This document shows, in pieces, positions 18,158 through 26,903 of a stretch of 64,000 bases of DNA (position 1 is the first letter of the stretch; the number at the start of each line of letters is the position of its first letter). The notes under the pieces are model-generated. The model did not search any database and was not told where the DNA came from. It saw only the letters and a program-made list of their open reading frames with translations. A program made the translations under genes and the position numbers. The stretch comes from Salinimicrobium marinum (GTDB lineage: Bacteria > Bacteroidota > Bacteroidia > Flavobacteriales > Flavobacteriaceae), in NCBI RefSeq assembly GCF_014651535.1, contig NZ_BMXB01000001.1, positions 867,470-931,469 on the forward strand. The letters are read 5' to 3'.

Positions 18158-18769
18158 ATGAAACTGTTAACACTGGTGTTTGTGCTGCTGTTCTTTAGCT
18201 TCGGAAGTGCACAAAACTCTGAAAAGCTTGCTGCGATAGCCGAATTTCAGAAGAAAATGAACCGGGATTTTAAGGATCCGGAACATTCTCCTCTTAAGGA
18301 ATATGACCGGAAGCAGTTTGAAGCTCTAGACTTTTTTCCTGCAGATACAAGTTATTCCGTGGTGGCAGAATTTGTCCGTACACCATATGAAACTCCCTTC
18401 GAGATGCCAACCACTACAGATCGAAAACCCGTCTATGTAAAATATGGAGAAGCCTATTTTACGCTGAACGAAAAGGAGTATAAATTGAATTTGTATCAAA
18501 ATCAGGAATTGATCCTAAACCCTGAATACGAAGATTATCTTTTCATACCTTTTACAGATCTTACCAATGGAGTTACCACTTATTCGGGAGGCAGGTATCT
18601 GGACATGAGAATTCCAAAAGGAAAAGACCTTGTGATAGATTTTAATAAAGCCTACAATCCTTATTGCGCCTATAACGGAAAATATTCCTGTCCTATCCCG
18701 CCTGCAGAAAATCATATTGATATGCGAATTTACGCAGGGGTTAAGGATTTTCAGAAGGAAGGAAATTAA
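18158..18769 (+). CDS. DUF1684 exported protein
   Basis: A 203-aa protein from the ATG at 18158, where a signal peptide begins (MKLLTLVFVLLFFSFGSAQ). It has the DUF1684 features: DFKDPEHSPLKEYDRKQFEALDFF, the strand block EYKLNLYQNQEL, FIPFTDLTNGVTTYSGGRYLD, and the C-terminal DFNKAYNPYCAYNGKYSCPIPPAENH with its conserved Cys and Pro. Function of the family is unknown. It follows the hydrolase-like gene by 19 nt and overlaps the convergent amt stop by 4 nt. Confidence 0.9.
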   Translation: MKLLTLVFVLLFFSFGSAQNSEKLAAIAEFQKKMNRDFKDPEHSPLKEYDRKQFEALDFFPADTSYSVVAEFVRTPYETPFEMPTTTDRKPVYVKYGEAYFTLNEKEYKLNLYQNQELILNPEYEDYLFIPFTDLTNGVTTYSGGRYLDMRIPKGKDLVIDFNKAYNPYCAYNGKYSCPIPPAENHIDMRIYAGVKDFQKEGN

Positions 18770-19998
18770 CCTTCTTCCACACTTAATGCTGTATACGCTG
18801 TTGTTCCATGTTCATGGGTATCCAGTCCTTCAATTTCTTCCCGTTCGGTGACTCTTAATCCAATAGTTTTCCTGAGCGTAAATAGAATGATAAAGGAAGA
18901 AGTTACACAAAACAATCCTATGGCTCCAATACCTATCAACTGGTTCAGGATTTGAGACCATCCTGCCATTGAACCAAAAATTCCCACTGCTAAAGTTCCC
19001 CATATTCCGCAGGATAAATGTACAGAAATAGCACCTACGGGATCGTCCAGCTTCATGCGGTCTAATGCGCCTACAGAAAATACAATGATTGCTCCTGCTA
19101 TTAATCCTATCAGAAAAGCATCCGTTATTCCCATAAGATCGGCTCCGGCGGTAATTCCGACTAATCCTCCCAGTACTCCATTCAGGATCATGGAAAGGTC
19201 ATTGTCCCGGTATCTTAAATAGGACACCAGGAAGGCGCCCAGTCCTCCGGCTGCTGCAGAAATACAGGTGGTAACCAGCACCAGGGAAGTTACTCCCGGG
19301 TCGGCAGAGAGTACAGAACCTCCGTTGAAGCCAAACCATCCGAACCACAGCAAAAATGCACCTACAGTTGATAATGGGATGCTATGTCCCTGAATTACAC
19401 TTATCTTTCCATCCTTAAATTTTCCAATACGCGGTCCCAGTAGAGCTACACTTATCACTGCAGCCCAGCCTCCTACCGAATGTACCAGGGTGGAACCAGC
19501 AAAATCATAAAAGCCCAGTTCGTCAAGGAAACCGCCGCCCCATTTCCACATTCCGGCTATTGGGTATATTATCCCTACGTAGATGGTAGAAAAGATGAGA
19601 AAGGTGGAGAGTTTAATTCTTTCGGCAACTGCGCCAGAAACGATAGTTGCTGCTGTTGCTGCAAACATTGCCTGGAAGAGAAAATCTGTATAATAGGTAT
19701 AATGTCCATCTGCATAAGCAGGACTTAGTCCGTCTACCGGTAATAAAAGTCCGAAATTGGCAAAGCCAAAAAGTCCGCCGGCAAAATCTGCTCCGGGATA
19801 CATTAAACTAAACCCAACAAAAGTGTAGGTAAGGATCCCAATAATGAGGATCATTACATTCTTGAATAAAATATTGATGGTATTTTTGGCTCTGGTAAGT
19901 CCTATTTCCAGTAAGGAGAATCCCAGGTGCATGATAAAGACCAGGGCGGTGCAAATCATCATCCATAGATTATTAGTGGTAAAAACTACATTTTCCAT
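18766..19998 (-). CDS. amt: ammonium transporter
   Basis: A 410-aa Amt/Rh-family channel with about eleven membrane segments that carries ammonium across the inner membrane. Family blocks are visible: FIMHLGFSLLEIGLTRAKNT near the start, YYTDFLFQAMFAATAATIVSGAVAERIK, DFAGSTLVHSVGGWAA (with the first pore His), and the second pore His in GAISVHLSCGIWGTLAVG. The C-terminal tail is short. It begins 2 nt after the PII gene, the classic glnK-amt pairing. Confidence 0.95.
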   Translation of the reverse strand: MENVVFTTNNLWMMICTALVFIMHLGFSLLEIGLTRAKNTINILFKNVMILIIGILTYTFVGFSLMYPGADFAGGLFGFANFGLLLPVDGLSPAYADGHYTYYTDFLFQAMFAATAATIVSGAVAERIKLSTFLIFSTIYVGIIYPIAGMWKWGGGFLDELGFYDFAGSTLVHSVGGWAAVISVALLGPRIGKFKDGKISVIQGHSIPLSTVGAFLLWFGWFGFNGGSVLSADPGVTSLVLVTTCISAAAGGLGAFLVSYLRYRDNDLSMILNGVLGGLVGITAGADLMGITDAFLIGLIAGAIIVFSVGALDRMKLDDPVGAISVHLSCGIWGTLAVGIFGSMAGWSQILNQLIGIGAIGLFCVTSSFIILFTLRKTIGLRVTEREEIEGLDTHEHGTTAYTALSVEEG

Positions 19999-20000
19999 AA

Positions 20001-20339
20001 TTAGCTAAGTGAAGTTGTTCCTGTTTCTTTTGTTCTTATTCTGTAAGCTTCGTCTATGGTGGAAACAAATATTTTTCCGTCTCCCACGGTACCTGTATAA
20101 GCTGTTTCCAATAATACTTTAATGGTTTTCTCTAAAAAATTATCAGATACTACTATCGACAGCATCCTGCGCTGAATTTCACTGGTGCTATATGCTACAC
20201 CGCGATAAACGTGACCATGTTTTTCATTGCCCACCCCGGTCACGTCCCAGTAACTAAAGAAATTCACATTAATTTCCTGTAAGGCATCTTTAACGTCATC
20301 GAATTTGGATTTTCGAATGATTGCTTCGATTTTTTTCAT
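20001..20339 (-). CDS. glnK: PII nitrogen regulatory protein (GlnB/GlnK)
   Basis: A 112-aa PII signal protein that senses ATP/ADP and 2-oxoglutarate and usually gates the neighbouring Amt channel. It starts MKKIEAIIRKSKFDDVKDAL, has the T-loop GHVYRGVAYSTSE with Tyr50 at the usual modification position, and the nucleotide-binding TGTVGDGKIFV. The T-loop differs from enteric GlnB after the Tyr. It is upstream of amt in an operon. Its upstream region holds strong dyads (separate entry). Confidence 0.95.
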   Translation of the reverse strand: MKKIEAIIRKSKFDDVKDALQEINVNFFSYWDVTGVGNEKHGHVYRGVAYSTSEIQRRMLSIVVSDNFLEKTIKVLLETAYTGTVGDGKIFVSTIDEAYRIRTKETGTTSLS

Positions 20340-20400
20340 AGTATAATCTTCAAAAGAGAAGATAAAACTAATAAAAATTATCTAAGAGGGTGAAAATTGC

Positions 20401-20457
20401 AGGGGTAAAAATTTAAAAATAGTGAATATTGAATTTTTACCCCTATATTTTATAGGG
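20401..20457. promoter_or_regulatory. dyad symmetries upstream of glnK-amt
   Basis: AGGGGTAAAAATT (20401-20413) is the exact complement of AATTTTTACCCCT (20432-20444), with 18 bp between. Directly abutting is CCCTATA (20441-20447) with TATAGGG (20451-20457). They lie 62-118 nt upstream of the glnK start and after the crcB 3' end. They could be operator sites for nitrogen control or a crcB 3' structure; no T-run follows. Confidence 0.5.
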
Positions 20458-20508
20458 ATTGAAATTAATCAGTTTGTTTTTGAGAAATTCTGAGCTGGAG
20501 ATAGAGTC

Positions 20509-20877
20509 TCAGAAAAATTTTGAGAGGCTTAGTCCCAAAAAAACTGCCAGTACCCCTAATAAAATGCTTCCGAAAGCATAAAGAGCAAAGGTGAAGTAGT
20601 CCCCGGAACGGAGAAAAACCTGATTTTCTACAGCAAAGGTCGAGAAGGTAGTAAAACCGCCACAAAATCCTATTCCGAATAATAAGTTGACGGGTCCGGA
20701 GAGGTTCTGATTTTTAAGAGCAAATCCTAGGATGAATCCCAGGAGAAGACTGCCCAAAATATTTACTGTAAAGGTTCCAAAAGGAAAATGAAGGTTATTG
20801 AGATACTTACTGATGATGTACCGCAGTACACTTCCCAGGCCACCTCCTAAAAATACCAAGAGTGCATTTTTAACCAT
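20509..20877 (-). CDS. crcB: fluoride ion channel CrcB/Fluc
   Basis: A 122-aa four-pass membrane protein that exports fluoride as an antiparallel dimer. Family blocks are GGGLGSVLRYIISKYL near the N-terminus, FGTFTVNILGSLLLGFILG, and the pore segment GIGFCGGFTTFSTFAVE. It begins 3 nt after the end of the SRPBCC/GyrI-like gene, so there is no room for a fluoride riboswitch and it is expressed with that gene. Confidence 0.95.
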   Translation of the reverse strand: MVKNALLVFLGGGLGSVLRYIISKYLNNLHFPFGTFTVNILGSLLLGFILGFALKNQNLSGPVNLLFGIGFCGGFTTFSTFAVENQVFLRSGDYFTFALYAFGSILLGVLAVFLGLSLSKFF

Positions 20878-20880
20878 AAC

Positions 20881-21930
20881 TTATTCCTGATTCTCCCCAG
20901 TCTCCCTGACAGGAATATAAATTTCAGTTACCAGACGGGCTGGATTTTCTTCTTCCGCAGGGTTGGTTATATAAACTTCAAAAGGAGTGCCTTGTGGATC
21001 TACTTCCAGTCCATTGTCATTAATGTAGCTATAAGTTTCTTCCCATGCCTCTAAAGCATTCTTTCGGTTACCTCTAAGTGTTGTTTTTACTGCTCTTTGA
21101 GGAGGTAACTGACCGGCAATTACAGGGCTTCCCGCCGGAGTGATCATTTGACTGGAGGTGGGGACTGCCGCAGAAAATATGGTAGTTCCGTTTTGTTCAT
21201 CGCGTTGATTGTATAGAACGAATGGTTTTCCGCTAATGGAGATATTATTATCTTCCATGTATATACTAACCTGGCGTATCATTTCAGCGGCTTTTTCATT
21301 CACTTCGTTCATACGTGCGGCCGTGGTACTGTACATATAGTAGCCACCGCTATGTTGAGTAACACCATCTACATTTATAGAATATTTTTCCATTTGCATA
21401 ATTACTTCCCTTTCCAGCCCTTCGAGGCCTTCTTCAAGTTTTGGTGCAAATATTTGATAAAGGTCCTGGTCCTGGATTAGAAATGCGAGTTTTTCTTTGA
21501 AACTTTGTTTCCCTTTAATTATCCAGGTGACCCTAGTGCCATTTTCGGCAGGTTCAAATTCCCAGTTCACTTCACTGTTGGATTCCCCTAATCTTATTTG
21601 TAGATCATTAATTTGATTGATGCTGGTATAGGGAATGACTTCCACAGTAGTGATCTTACCGTCTCTCATTTCACCACTTTCCCATAACATCTCTGCACCT
21701 TCACCCTTTGTGATTTCAGTAAGGCTAATGTTGATTTCCTCGTTTTCTTTCCACGGAGACCAGGTGGCCCAGGTGGAGAAATCATTTACTTCATTGAATA
21801 ATAGTGGAGTAGGAGCATTAATAATTCTGCTTTCCTCAATCGTGTAGTTACCATCTTTAGTAGCTACATAGATGGAACCTGCTATAATAGCAATTAAAAG
21901 GAGAAAAAGCAGATATTTAATGATTTTCAT
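20881..21930 (-). CDS. SRPBCC plus GyrI-like effector-binding domain protein
   Basis: A 349-aa protein from the ATG at 21930; the frame is open further up but the N-terminal membrane anchor MKIIKYLLFLLLIAIIAGSIYVA starts here. Residues about 30-180 form a polyketide-cyclase/SRPBCC (START-like) domain (NAPTPLLFNEVNDFSTWATWSPW; RVTWIIKGKQSF). Residues about 190-345 look like a GyrI/BmrR-type effector-binding domain (EVNEKAAEMIRQVSIYMEDNNIS; FEVYITNPAEEENPARLVTEIYIPV). Both domains bind hydrophobic ligands in other proteins; this one's ligand is unknown. Confidence 0.8.
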   Translation of the reverse strand: MKIIKYLLFLLLIAIIAGSIYVATKDGNYTIEESRIINAPTPLLFNEVNDFSTWATWSPWKENEEINISLTEITKGEGAEMLWESGEMRDGKITTVEVIPYTSINQINDLQIRLGESNSEVNWEFEPAENGTRVTWIIKGKQSFKEKLAFLIQDQDLYQIFAPKLEEGLEGLEREVIMQMEKYSINVDGVTQHSGGYYMYSTTAARMNEVNEKAAEMIRQVSIYMEDNNISISGKPFVLYNQRDEQNGTTIFSAAVPTSSQMITPAGSPVIAGQLPPQRAVKTTLRGNRKNALEAWEETYSYINDNGLEVDPQGTPFEVYITNPAEEENPARLVTEIYIPVRETGENQE

Positions 21931-22093
21931 GTGGAGGCGGGTTTTAATTATTGCTAAGATAGTTAATTTGTATAATGTTAAATTAATTACCTTTGATAAA
22001 AATTGAAAATTAGCGCAGCATGAGTATTTTAGGGGGGTTACCCACAAAAACGATTGCAATAACTTTCAGTTTCGAAACATAAATTTATACAGA

Positions 22094-24133
22094 ATGAAGC
22101 CAAAATTTTATTTAATGTTGATGTTAGCATCAACAATGATGTTTTCCTGTGCTGACAATATTGTGGATAAAGGCGCTTCGGAAGAAGTTGCTGTTCAGAA
22201 TGAAGATTTCAGCAATCAGGTAGATGAATTTGCAGATATAAAAATTCTGCGTTATCAAATTCCGGGATGGGAAAATCTCAGCCTGAAAGAGCAGCAGCTT
22301 GTTTATTATCTTACGCAGGCCGGTTTAAGCGGAAGAGATATTATGTGGGATCAAAATTATCGCCACAATTTAAAGATTCGTGGTGCTTTGGAAAGTATTT
22401 ATACTCTTTATGAAGGTGACAGGGAGGCTGAAGAATGGAAAGCTTTTGAAACTTATCTAAAGAGAGTGTGGTTCTCTAACGGTATACATCATCATTATTC
22501 CAATGATAAACTTAAACCCGGTTTTAGTAAAGAATATTTTGATCAACTACTGTCGGAAACAGAAACTGAACTTACCGGAGAAGCTTATGAAGTTGTCTTC
22601 AACGATAAGGATATGAAGAAGGTGAACCTGGATGAATCGAAAGGATTGGTAGAAGGTTCTGCAGTTAATTTCTACGGTGAAAATATTTCCGAAGTAGAAG
22701 TGGCAGCTTTTTACAGTAGAAAACAATCCCCCGATCCAGATAAGCCTATTGCCTTTGGTCTTAATTCCAAATTGGTCAAAGAAAATGGCCAGTTGGTGGA
22801 GAAGGTTTGGAAAAGCGGTGGCATGTATGGGGAAGCCATAGATGAAATTATTGTTTGGCTGGAAAAAGCCAGGGGAGTAGCAGAAAATGCGCAGCAAGAA
22901 AAAGCTTTAGGCCTTTTAATAGATTATTACAGAACAGGAGACTTGCAAACCTGGGACGAATACAATATTGCGTGGGTAAATGCCACCGAAGGAAACATTG
23001 ATTACATCAACAGTTTTATTGAAGTATATAATGATCCTTTAGGTTACAGGGGGTCTTATGAAAATATCGTGCAGATTAAAGATTTCGATATGTCGGCTAA
23101 AATGCAGGTTTTGGAAGAAAACGTGCAGTGGTTTGAAGACAATGCACCGCTTATGGAGGAGCATAAAAAAGATGAGGTTGTTGGGGTGACTTATAAAACC
23201 GTCATTGTAGCTGGAGAAGCGGGAGATGCCTCTCCAAGTACTCCTATTGGGGTAAACCTTCCTAATTCCAATTGGATAAGAAAAGCGCATGGAAGTAAAT
23301 CTGTTTCTCTTGGGAATATAATCAATGCATATAATAATGCCGGAAGTACAGGAAGACTTCAGGAATTTGCTCATGATGAGGAAGAAGTGGCTCTTGAGGA
23401 GGAATATGGTACACTTGCAGATAAATTGCATACAGCACTGCATGAAGTTGTAGGACATGCATCTGGACAACTTAATCCCGGAGTTGGAGAGACCAAAGAA
23501 ACCCTTAAAAGTTATGCTTCAACCCTGGAAGAAGGCAGGGCAGACCTTGTGGGATTGTATTATTTGATGGATCCTAAACTGGAAGAACTTGGATTGGTAG
23601 AAGATGCTGAAAAAGTAGGAAAGGCGGCTTATGACGGATATATCCGAAATGGTTTGATGACGCAGCTCATAAGGCTTGAACCTGGAGCAGATGTGGAAGA
23701 AGCACATATGCGTAACCGCCAGTGGGTAAGTGCATGGGTTTTTGAAAAAGGAAAAGATGAAGGGGTGATTAAAAAAGTTACCCGTGATGGCAAAACCTAT
23801 TACGACATTAAGGATTATGAGAAATTGAGAGAATTATTCGGAGACTTACTTAGAGAAACTCAAAGAATAAAGTCTGAAGGTGATTTTGAGGCAGCAAAGG
23901 ACCTTGTAGAAAACTACGGAGTGAAGGTAGATCAAACCCTTCATCAGCAAGTGCTGGAGCGAAATAAACAGTTTACTTCGCCACCTTATAGCGGATTTGT
24001 GAATCCGGTTTTGGTAGCTGAGACTGATGAAAACGGAGAGATATCTTCAATAAAAGTAGAACAACCTGCTACTTTTGAAGAGCAAATGCTTAAGTATTCT
24101 GAAGAGTACAGCTTCCTTCCGGAAGAAAATTAG
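22094..24133 (+). CDS. M49-family (dipeptidyl-peptidase III-like) zinc peptidase lipoprotein
   Basis: A 679-aa protein with a lipoprotein signal (MKPKFYLMLMLASTMMFSCADN). The zinc motif is HEVVGH (450-455), the short five-residue-core form, followed by EEGRAD (479-484) carrying the third zinc ligand, as in the M49 family. These peptidases release dipeptides from the N-terminus of short peptides. Flavobacterial members are sometimes mis-annotated as dihydrofolate reductase. The protein is full length and ends in a strong terminator. Confidence 0.88.
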   Translation: MKPKFYLMLMLASTMMFSCADNIVDKGASEEVAVQNEDFSNQVDEFADIKILRYQIPGWENLSLKEQQLVYYLTQAGLSGRDIMWDQNYRHNLKIRGALESIYTLYEGDREAEEWKAFETYLKRVWFSNGIHHHYSNDKLKPGFSKEYFDQLLSETETELTGEAYEVVFNDKDMKKVNLDESKGLVEGSAVNFYGENISEVEVAAFYSRKQSPDPDKPIAFGLNSKLVKENGQLVEKVWKSGGMYGEAIDEIIVWLEKARGVAENAQQEKALGLLIDYYRTGDLQTWDEYNIAWVNATEGNIDYINSFIEVYNDPLGYRGSYENIVQIKDFDMSAKMQVLEENVQWFEDNAPLMEEHKKDEVVGVTYKTVIVAGEAGDASPSTPIGVNLPNSNWIRKAHGSKSVSLGNIINAYNNAGSTGRLQEFAHDEEEVALEEEYGTLADKLHTALHEVVGHASGQLNPGVGETKETLKSYASTLEEGRADLVGLYYLMDPKLEELGLVEDAEKVGKAAYDGYIRNGLMTQLIRLEPGADVEEAHMRNRQWVSAWVFEKGKDEGVIKKVTRDGKTYYDIKDYEKLRELFGDLLRETQRIKSEGDFEAAKDLVENYGVKVDQTLHQQVLERNKQFTSPPYSGFVNPVLVAETDENGEISSIKVEQPATFEEQMLKYSEEYSFLPEEN

Positions 24134-24150
24134 AAACAAAAATTGAGTAA

Positions 24151-24187
24151 AAACCGCCATTTCTGTAGAAGTGGCGGTTTTTTTATT
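24151..24187. terminator. terminator after the M49 peptidase gene
   Basis: Stem AAACCGCCA (24151-24159) with TGGCGGTTT (24172-24180), followed by a T-run. It separates the convergent peptidase and 62-aa genes and could serve both strands. Confidence 0.88.
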
Positions 24188-24198
24188 TCTGAAAGGTT

Positions 24199-24387
24199 TT
24201 ACGGATTCAGGTACATTTTTATTACAAACAATAGACCTATGAACATGATGAAACCAAGCAATATATAAAGAGTTCCCCTGTAATATTTCCGATGTAGTTT
24301 TAGATCTTTCCGGTAGGTGTAAATCATTACCAGGATAAAGACGATGAGAAAAATTCCGGCGAATATAAGCTGTCCTGTACTGAACAT
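24199..24387 (-). CDS. small two-pass membrane protein
   Basis: A 62-aa protein, MFSTGQLIFAGIFLIVFILV followed by a basic loop (YTYRKDLKLHRKYYRG) and a second membrane segment (TLYILLGFIMFIGLLFVIKMY). I recognise it as a type common in flavobacteria, without known function. It converges on the peptidase gene and diverges from the pyrophosphohydrolase gene with a 45-nt gap. Confidence 0.75.
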   Translation of the reverse strand: MFSTGQLIFAGIFLIVFILVMIYTYRKDLKLHRKYYRGTLYILLGFIMFIGLLFVIKMYLNP

Positions 24388-24432
24388 TTATTTATTTTTA
24401 TGCGAATTTAACGCATCTAAACAAAATTACCA

Positions 24433-24816
24433 ATGAAAAAGAGAATAGTAGCTGTACAGGAGTTTCATAGTGCCTTTGGGCTGGGAATAAAAAATGATCC
24501 CACGGCGAGTCTGGGAGCAGCCAAAAATAGGTTGCGTTACGAATTAATGAAAGAGGAGAACGAAGAATACCTTGAAGCGGCAAATAATGATAATCTCGTG
24601 GAAGTGGCAGATGCGCTGGGTGATATGCTCTACATTTTATGCGGTACGATCATAGAACATGGAATGCAACAAAAAATAGAAGAAGTGTTTGATGAAATTC
24701 AGCTAAGCAACATGAGTAAACTGGGTGCCGACGGAAATCCTGTTTACCGGGAAGACGGTAAGGTGCTGAAAGGACCTGGTTATTTTAAACCTGACCTCGG
24801 AAAAATCCTGAAGTAA
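24433..24816 (+). CDS. MazG/HisE-like nucleotide pyrophosphohydrolase
   Basis: A 127-aa all-alpha NTP pyrophosphohydrolase. The metal-binding glutamates are in ELMKEENEEYLEAA (EExxE) and the second site in EVADALGDMLYILCG (ExxD). The C-terminal part, SNMSKLGADGNPVYREDGKVLKGPGYFKPDL, is the family's nucleotide-contact region. Such enzymes hydrolyse (d)NTPs to monophosphate and pyrophosphate; the preferred substrate cannot be read from sequence. It stands alone. Confidence 0.85.
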   Translation: MKKRIVAVQEFHSAFGLGIKNDPTASLGAAKNRLRYELMKEENEEYLEAANNDNLVEVADALGDMLYILCGTIIEHGMQQKIEEVFDEIQLSNMSKLGADGNPVYREDGKVLKGPGYFKPDLGKILK

Positions 24817-24886
24817 GAGAGGCACTGATTTCCGGTCTTTTCCAGTATTTTAAATTGAAATTTTATTTTCTTTTTTTATAAGAAAA

Positions 24887-25084
24887 ATGAAATTATTACC
24901 GGTTTTTTTATCTGTACTTCTGTTGTTCTCCTGCAAAAATGAGCAGCGAGTTACTGGAGAAGAAAAAAGTATGTCTACTTGTATGCCTATGGGAGGTGAA
25001 GATATGATTAAGTACTACGGAAATCTGGAGGCAAATAGTGAAGAGAATCTATCGAAAATCCTCTCTACACTTAAGTTAGAATAA
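24887..25084 (+). CDS. small putative lipoprotein
   Basis: A 65-aa protein with a lipoprotein-type signal (MKLLPVFLSVLLLFSCKN) and a short polar mature part with STCMPMGGEDM and a Glu/Asn-rich helix. The family is not recognised. It converges on ilvE; a coding-like but start-less frame lies on the other strand at its 3' end. Confidence 0.5.
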   Translation: MKLLPVFLSVLLLFSCKNEQRVTGEEKSMSTCMPMGGEDMIKYYGNLEANSEENLSKILSTLKLE

Positions 25085-25207
25085 CAACAATCTCCTCTGT
25101 GGGAATAAGAAAAGGCTCTCTTAAGTCTTGCTTTACGTCCACCTGAATAAAATCAGAAGGATACTTCAAGTTCTTTAGACAGCCTTTCTTGATGTTGAAC
25201 CAGGATA

Positions 25208-26281
25208 CTATTTTTTCACCTTGTATCTCCAGCCAAATTTATCTTCAGCTATATTATACTGGATTTCCATCAGCTTTGTTTTGAAATACTGAGCGTAAGA
25301 ATCTTCCTGATCTTCTAATTCAAATTTTTCCCCGTCATGCCCAAATCCTTTTACAGGATTTATGGTGGCAGCAGTTCCGGTTCCAAATATCTCTTTTAAA
25401 TCTCCTTTTTTAGCAGCATCTACTATTTCCTTTACAGAAACCCGTCTCACTTCTACAGTAATATCATTTTCTTCTGCAAGGGTAATGACACTTTTACGGG
25501 TTACCCCATCCAGAATTCGGTCATTGGTAGGTGCGGTCAATAATTTGTCTCCTACTCTAAAGAAGATGTTCATTGTCCCTGCTTCTTCCAGGTATTCATG
25601 CGTGTTGGCATCTGTCCAGATAATTTGCTGGAAGCCTTCCTCTTTTGCAAGATTGGTGGGGTAAAATTGTGCGCCGTAATTACCTGCAGCTTTAGCAAAA
25701 CCTACTCCGCCGTTCGCGGCACGACTAAATTTTTCAGCAAAGACAACTCTTACTTCCCCGCTGTAATAAGATTTGGCAGGAGAGCAAATAATTAAAAATT
25801 TGTATTCTTTCGCAGGCGAGGCAGATACCCCTGCTTCGGTTGCGATAACAAAAGGACGTATGTACAATGAATTTCCGAAGCCTTGTTTGATCCATTCCCG
25901 ATCCAGGTTTAACAGAGCTTCCAGGCCTTCAAAAAAAACTTCCGTAGGAAATTCGGGAATTGCCAGTCTTTTGGAGGATTTATTCAAACGTTCAAAATTC
26001 TCCTGTGGTCGAAATAACCATACTTCTCCATTATCATCCTTAAACGCCTTCATACCTTCAAACACAGCCTGTCCATAATGAAATACCCGTGCAGAGGGTT
26101 CCAGTTGTAGCGGTCCGTAAGGCATTACCTTAGGATTCCGCCATTCTCCGTTTTTGTAGTCACACACCATCATGTGGTCTGTAAAGATGTTTCCGAAAAC
26201 CAGATTGTCAAAATCAACGGAATCGATTTTGGAAGTGGATGCTTTTTCTATCTCTAGTTGGAGAGTTGAGCCGTTTTTCAT
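25208..26281 (-). CDS. ilvE: branched-chain amino acid aminotransferase
   Basis: A 357-aa fold-type IV PLP enzyme that interconverts Leu, Ile and Val with their 2-oxo acids. The Schiff-base lysine is Lys197 in GVGFAKAAGNYGA. Other family blocks are FHYGQAVFEGMKAF (68-80), LYIRPFVIATE, EEAGTMNIFF and FGTGTAATINPVK. The length suits the eukaryote-like long IlvE group. It is a single gene with a good -7 element. Confidence 0.95.
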   Translation of the reverse strand: MKNGSTLQLEIEKASTSKIDSVDFDNLVFGNIFTDHMMVCDYKNGEWRNPKVMPYGPLQLEPSARVFHYGQAVFEGMKAFKDDNGEVWLFRPQENFERLNKSSKRLAIPEFPTEVFFEGLEALLNLDREWIKQGFGNSLYIRPFVIATEAGVSASPAKEYKFLIICSPAKSYYSGEVRVVFAEKFSRAANGGVGFAKAAGNYGAQFYPTNLAKEEGFQQIIWTDANTHEYLEEAGTMNIFFRVGDKLLTAPTNDRILDGVTRKSVITLAEENDITVEVRRVSVKEIVDAAKKGDLKEIFGTGTAATINPVKGFGHDGEKFELEDQEDSYAQYFKTKLMEIQYNIAEDKFGWRYKVKK

Positions 26282-26291
26282 GTCGTATCGA

Positions 26292-26309
26292 TATATTTGT
26301 ACAAATTTA
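26292..26309. promoter_or_regulatory. divergent -7 elements between ilvE and the DUF4920 gene
   Basis: On the minus strand, TAAATTTG (26309-26302) lies 20 nt upstream of the ilvE start. On the plus strand, TATATTTG (26292-26299) lies 87 nt before the DUF4920 start. Both fit TAnnTTTG perfectly and the two boxes are nearly back to back. Confidence 0.5.
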
Positions 26310-26386
26310 CTGAAATTAAAACATACTTAAAATGTACTGCTTTGCAAAAAATGTTTTATTTTCTGTTGATCAAATTAAGAAAAAAA

Positions 26387-26902
26387 ATGAAAAAAATATT
26401 GATTTTTGTCTTTGTTGCCATGGCTTTTTCTTCCTGCAAAAATAGAACAGAGAATCAGGAAAAATCGGTAGTACAAACTACTGAGGATTTTCCGGTTTCC
26501 TACATATCTGCCGGGGAGGAATTCTCACCCGGTGATATTTTGTCATCTGCAGAGATGCAGCAAAAATTTCAGGAGCTTAAAGCTGGAGATACTGTGGAGG
26601 TAAAATTTAAATCTCAGGTGAATACTGTATGTAAAAGTAAAGGTTGCTGGATGAAACTGGATTTACCTAACGAGGAAGAGGTGATGGTGAAATTTAAGGA
26701 TTATGGCTTTTTTGTGCCGAAGGATATTGAAGAAAAAGAGGTAGTAGTGAACGGAAAAGCGTATGTAACCGAAATGTCTGTAGAAGATCAACAACATTTT
26801 GCGGAAGACGGTGGTAAATCTCCGGAGGAAATTGCGGCTATTACAGAACCAAAAAAAACTTTGTCTTTCCTTGCGGAAGGGGTGGTCATAGAAGATAATT
26901 AG
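26387..26902 (+). CDS. DUF4920 lipoprotein
   Basis: A 171-aa protein from the ATG at 26387, where a lipoprotein signal starts (MKKILIFVFVAMAFSSCKN). The mature part fits DUF4920: EEFSPGDILSSAEMQQKFQEL, the Cys pair in NTVCKSKGCWMKL, VMVKFKDYGFFVPKD, and a helix with EDQQHFAEDGGKSPEEIAAI. The CxxxxCW motif suggests metal or redox chemistry, which is inference only. mnmD begins 1 nt after its stop. Confidence 0.85.
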   Translation: MKKILIFVFVAMAFSSCKNRTENQEKSVVQTTEDFPVSYISAGEEFSPGDILSSAEMQQKFQELKAGDTVEVKFKSQVNTVCKSKGCWMKLDLPNEEEVMVKFKDYGFFVPKDIEEKEVVVNGKAYVTEMSVEDQQHFAEDGGKSPEEIAAITEPKKTLSFLAEGVVIEDN

Positions 26903-26903
26903 A

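Noticed and set aside
20340-20508. Sigma-54 (-24/-12) promoter for glnK-amt.
   Set aside because: No TGGCAC-N5-TTGC-like sequence is visible on the minus strand.
20878-20880. Fluoride riboswitch in front of crcB.
   Set aside because: Only 3 nt separate crcB from the upstream gene, so there is no room for a leader.
25071-25237. Coding-like open frame on the minus strand after ilvE (...SWFNIKKGCLKNLKYPSD...).
   Set aside because: It has no ATG, GTG or TTG start upstream of the protein-like part and overlaps the 3' ends of both neighbours; it could be a gene remnant but I cannot support a gene call.
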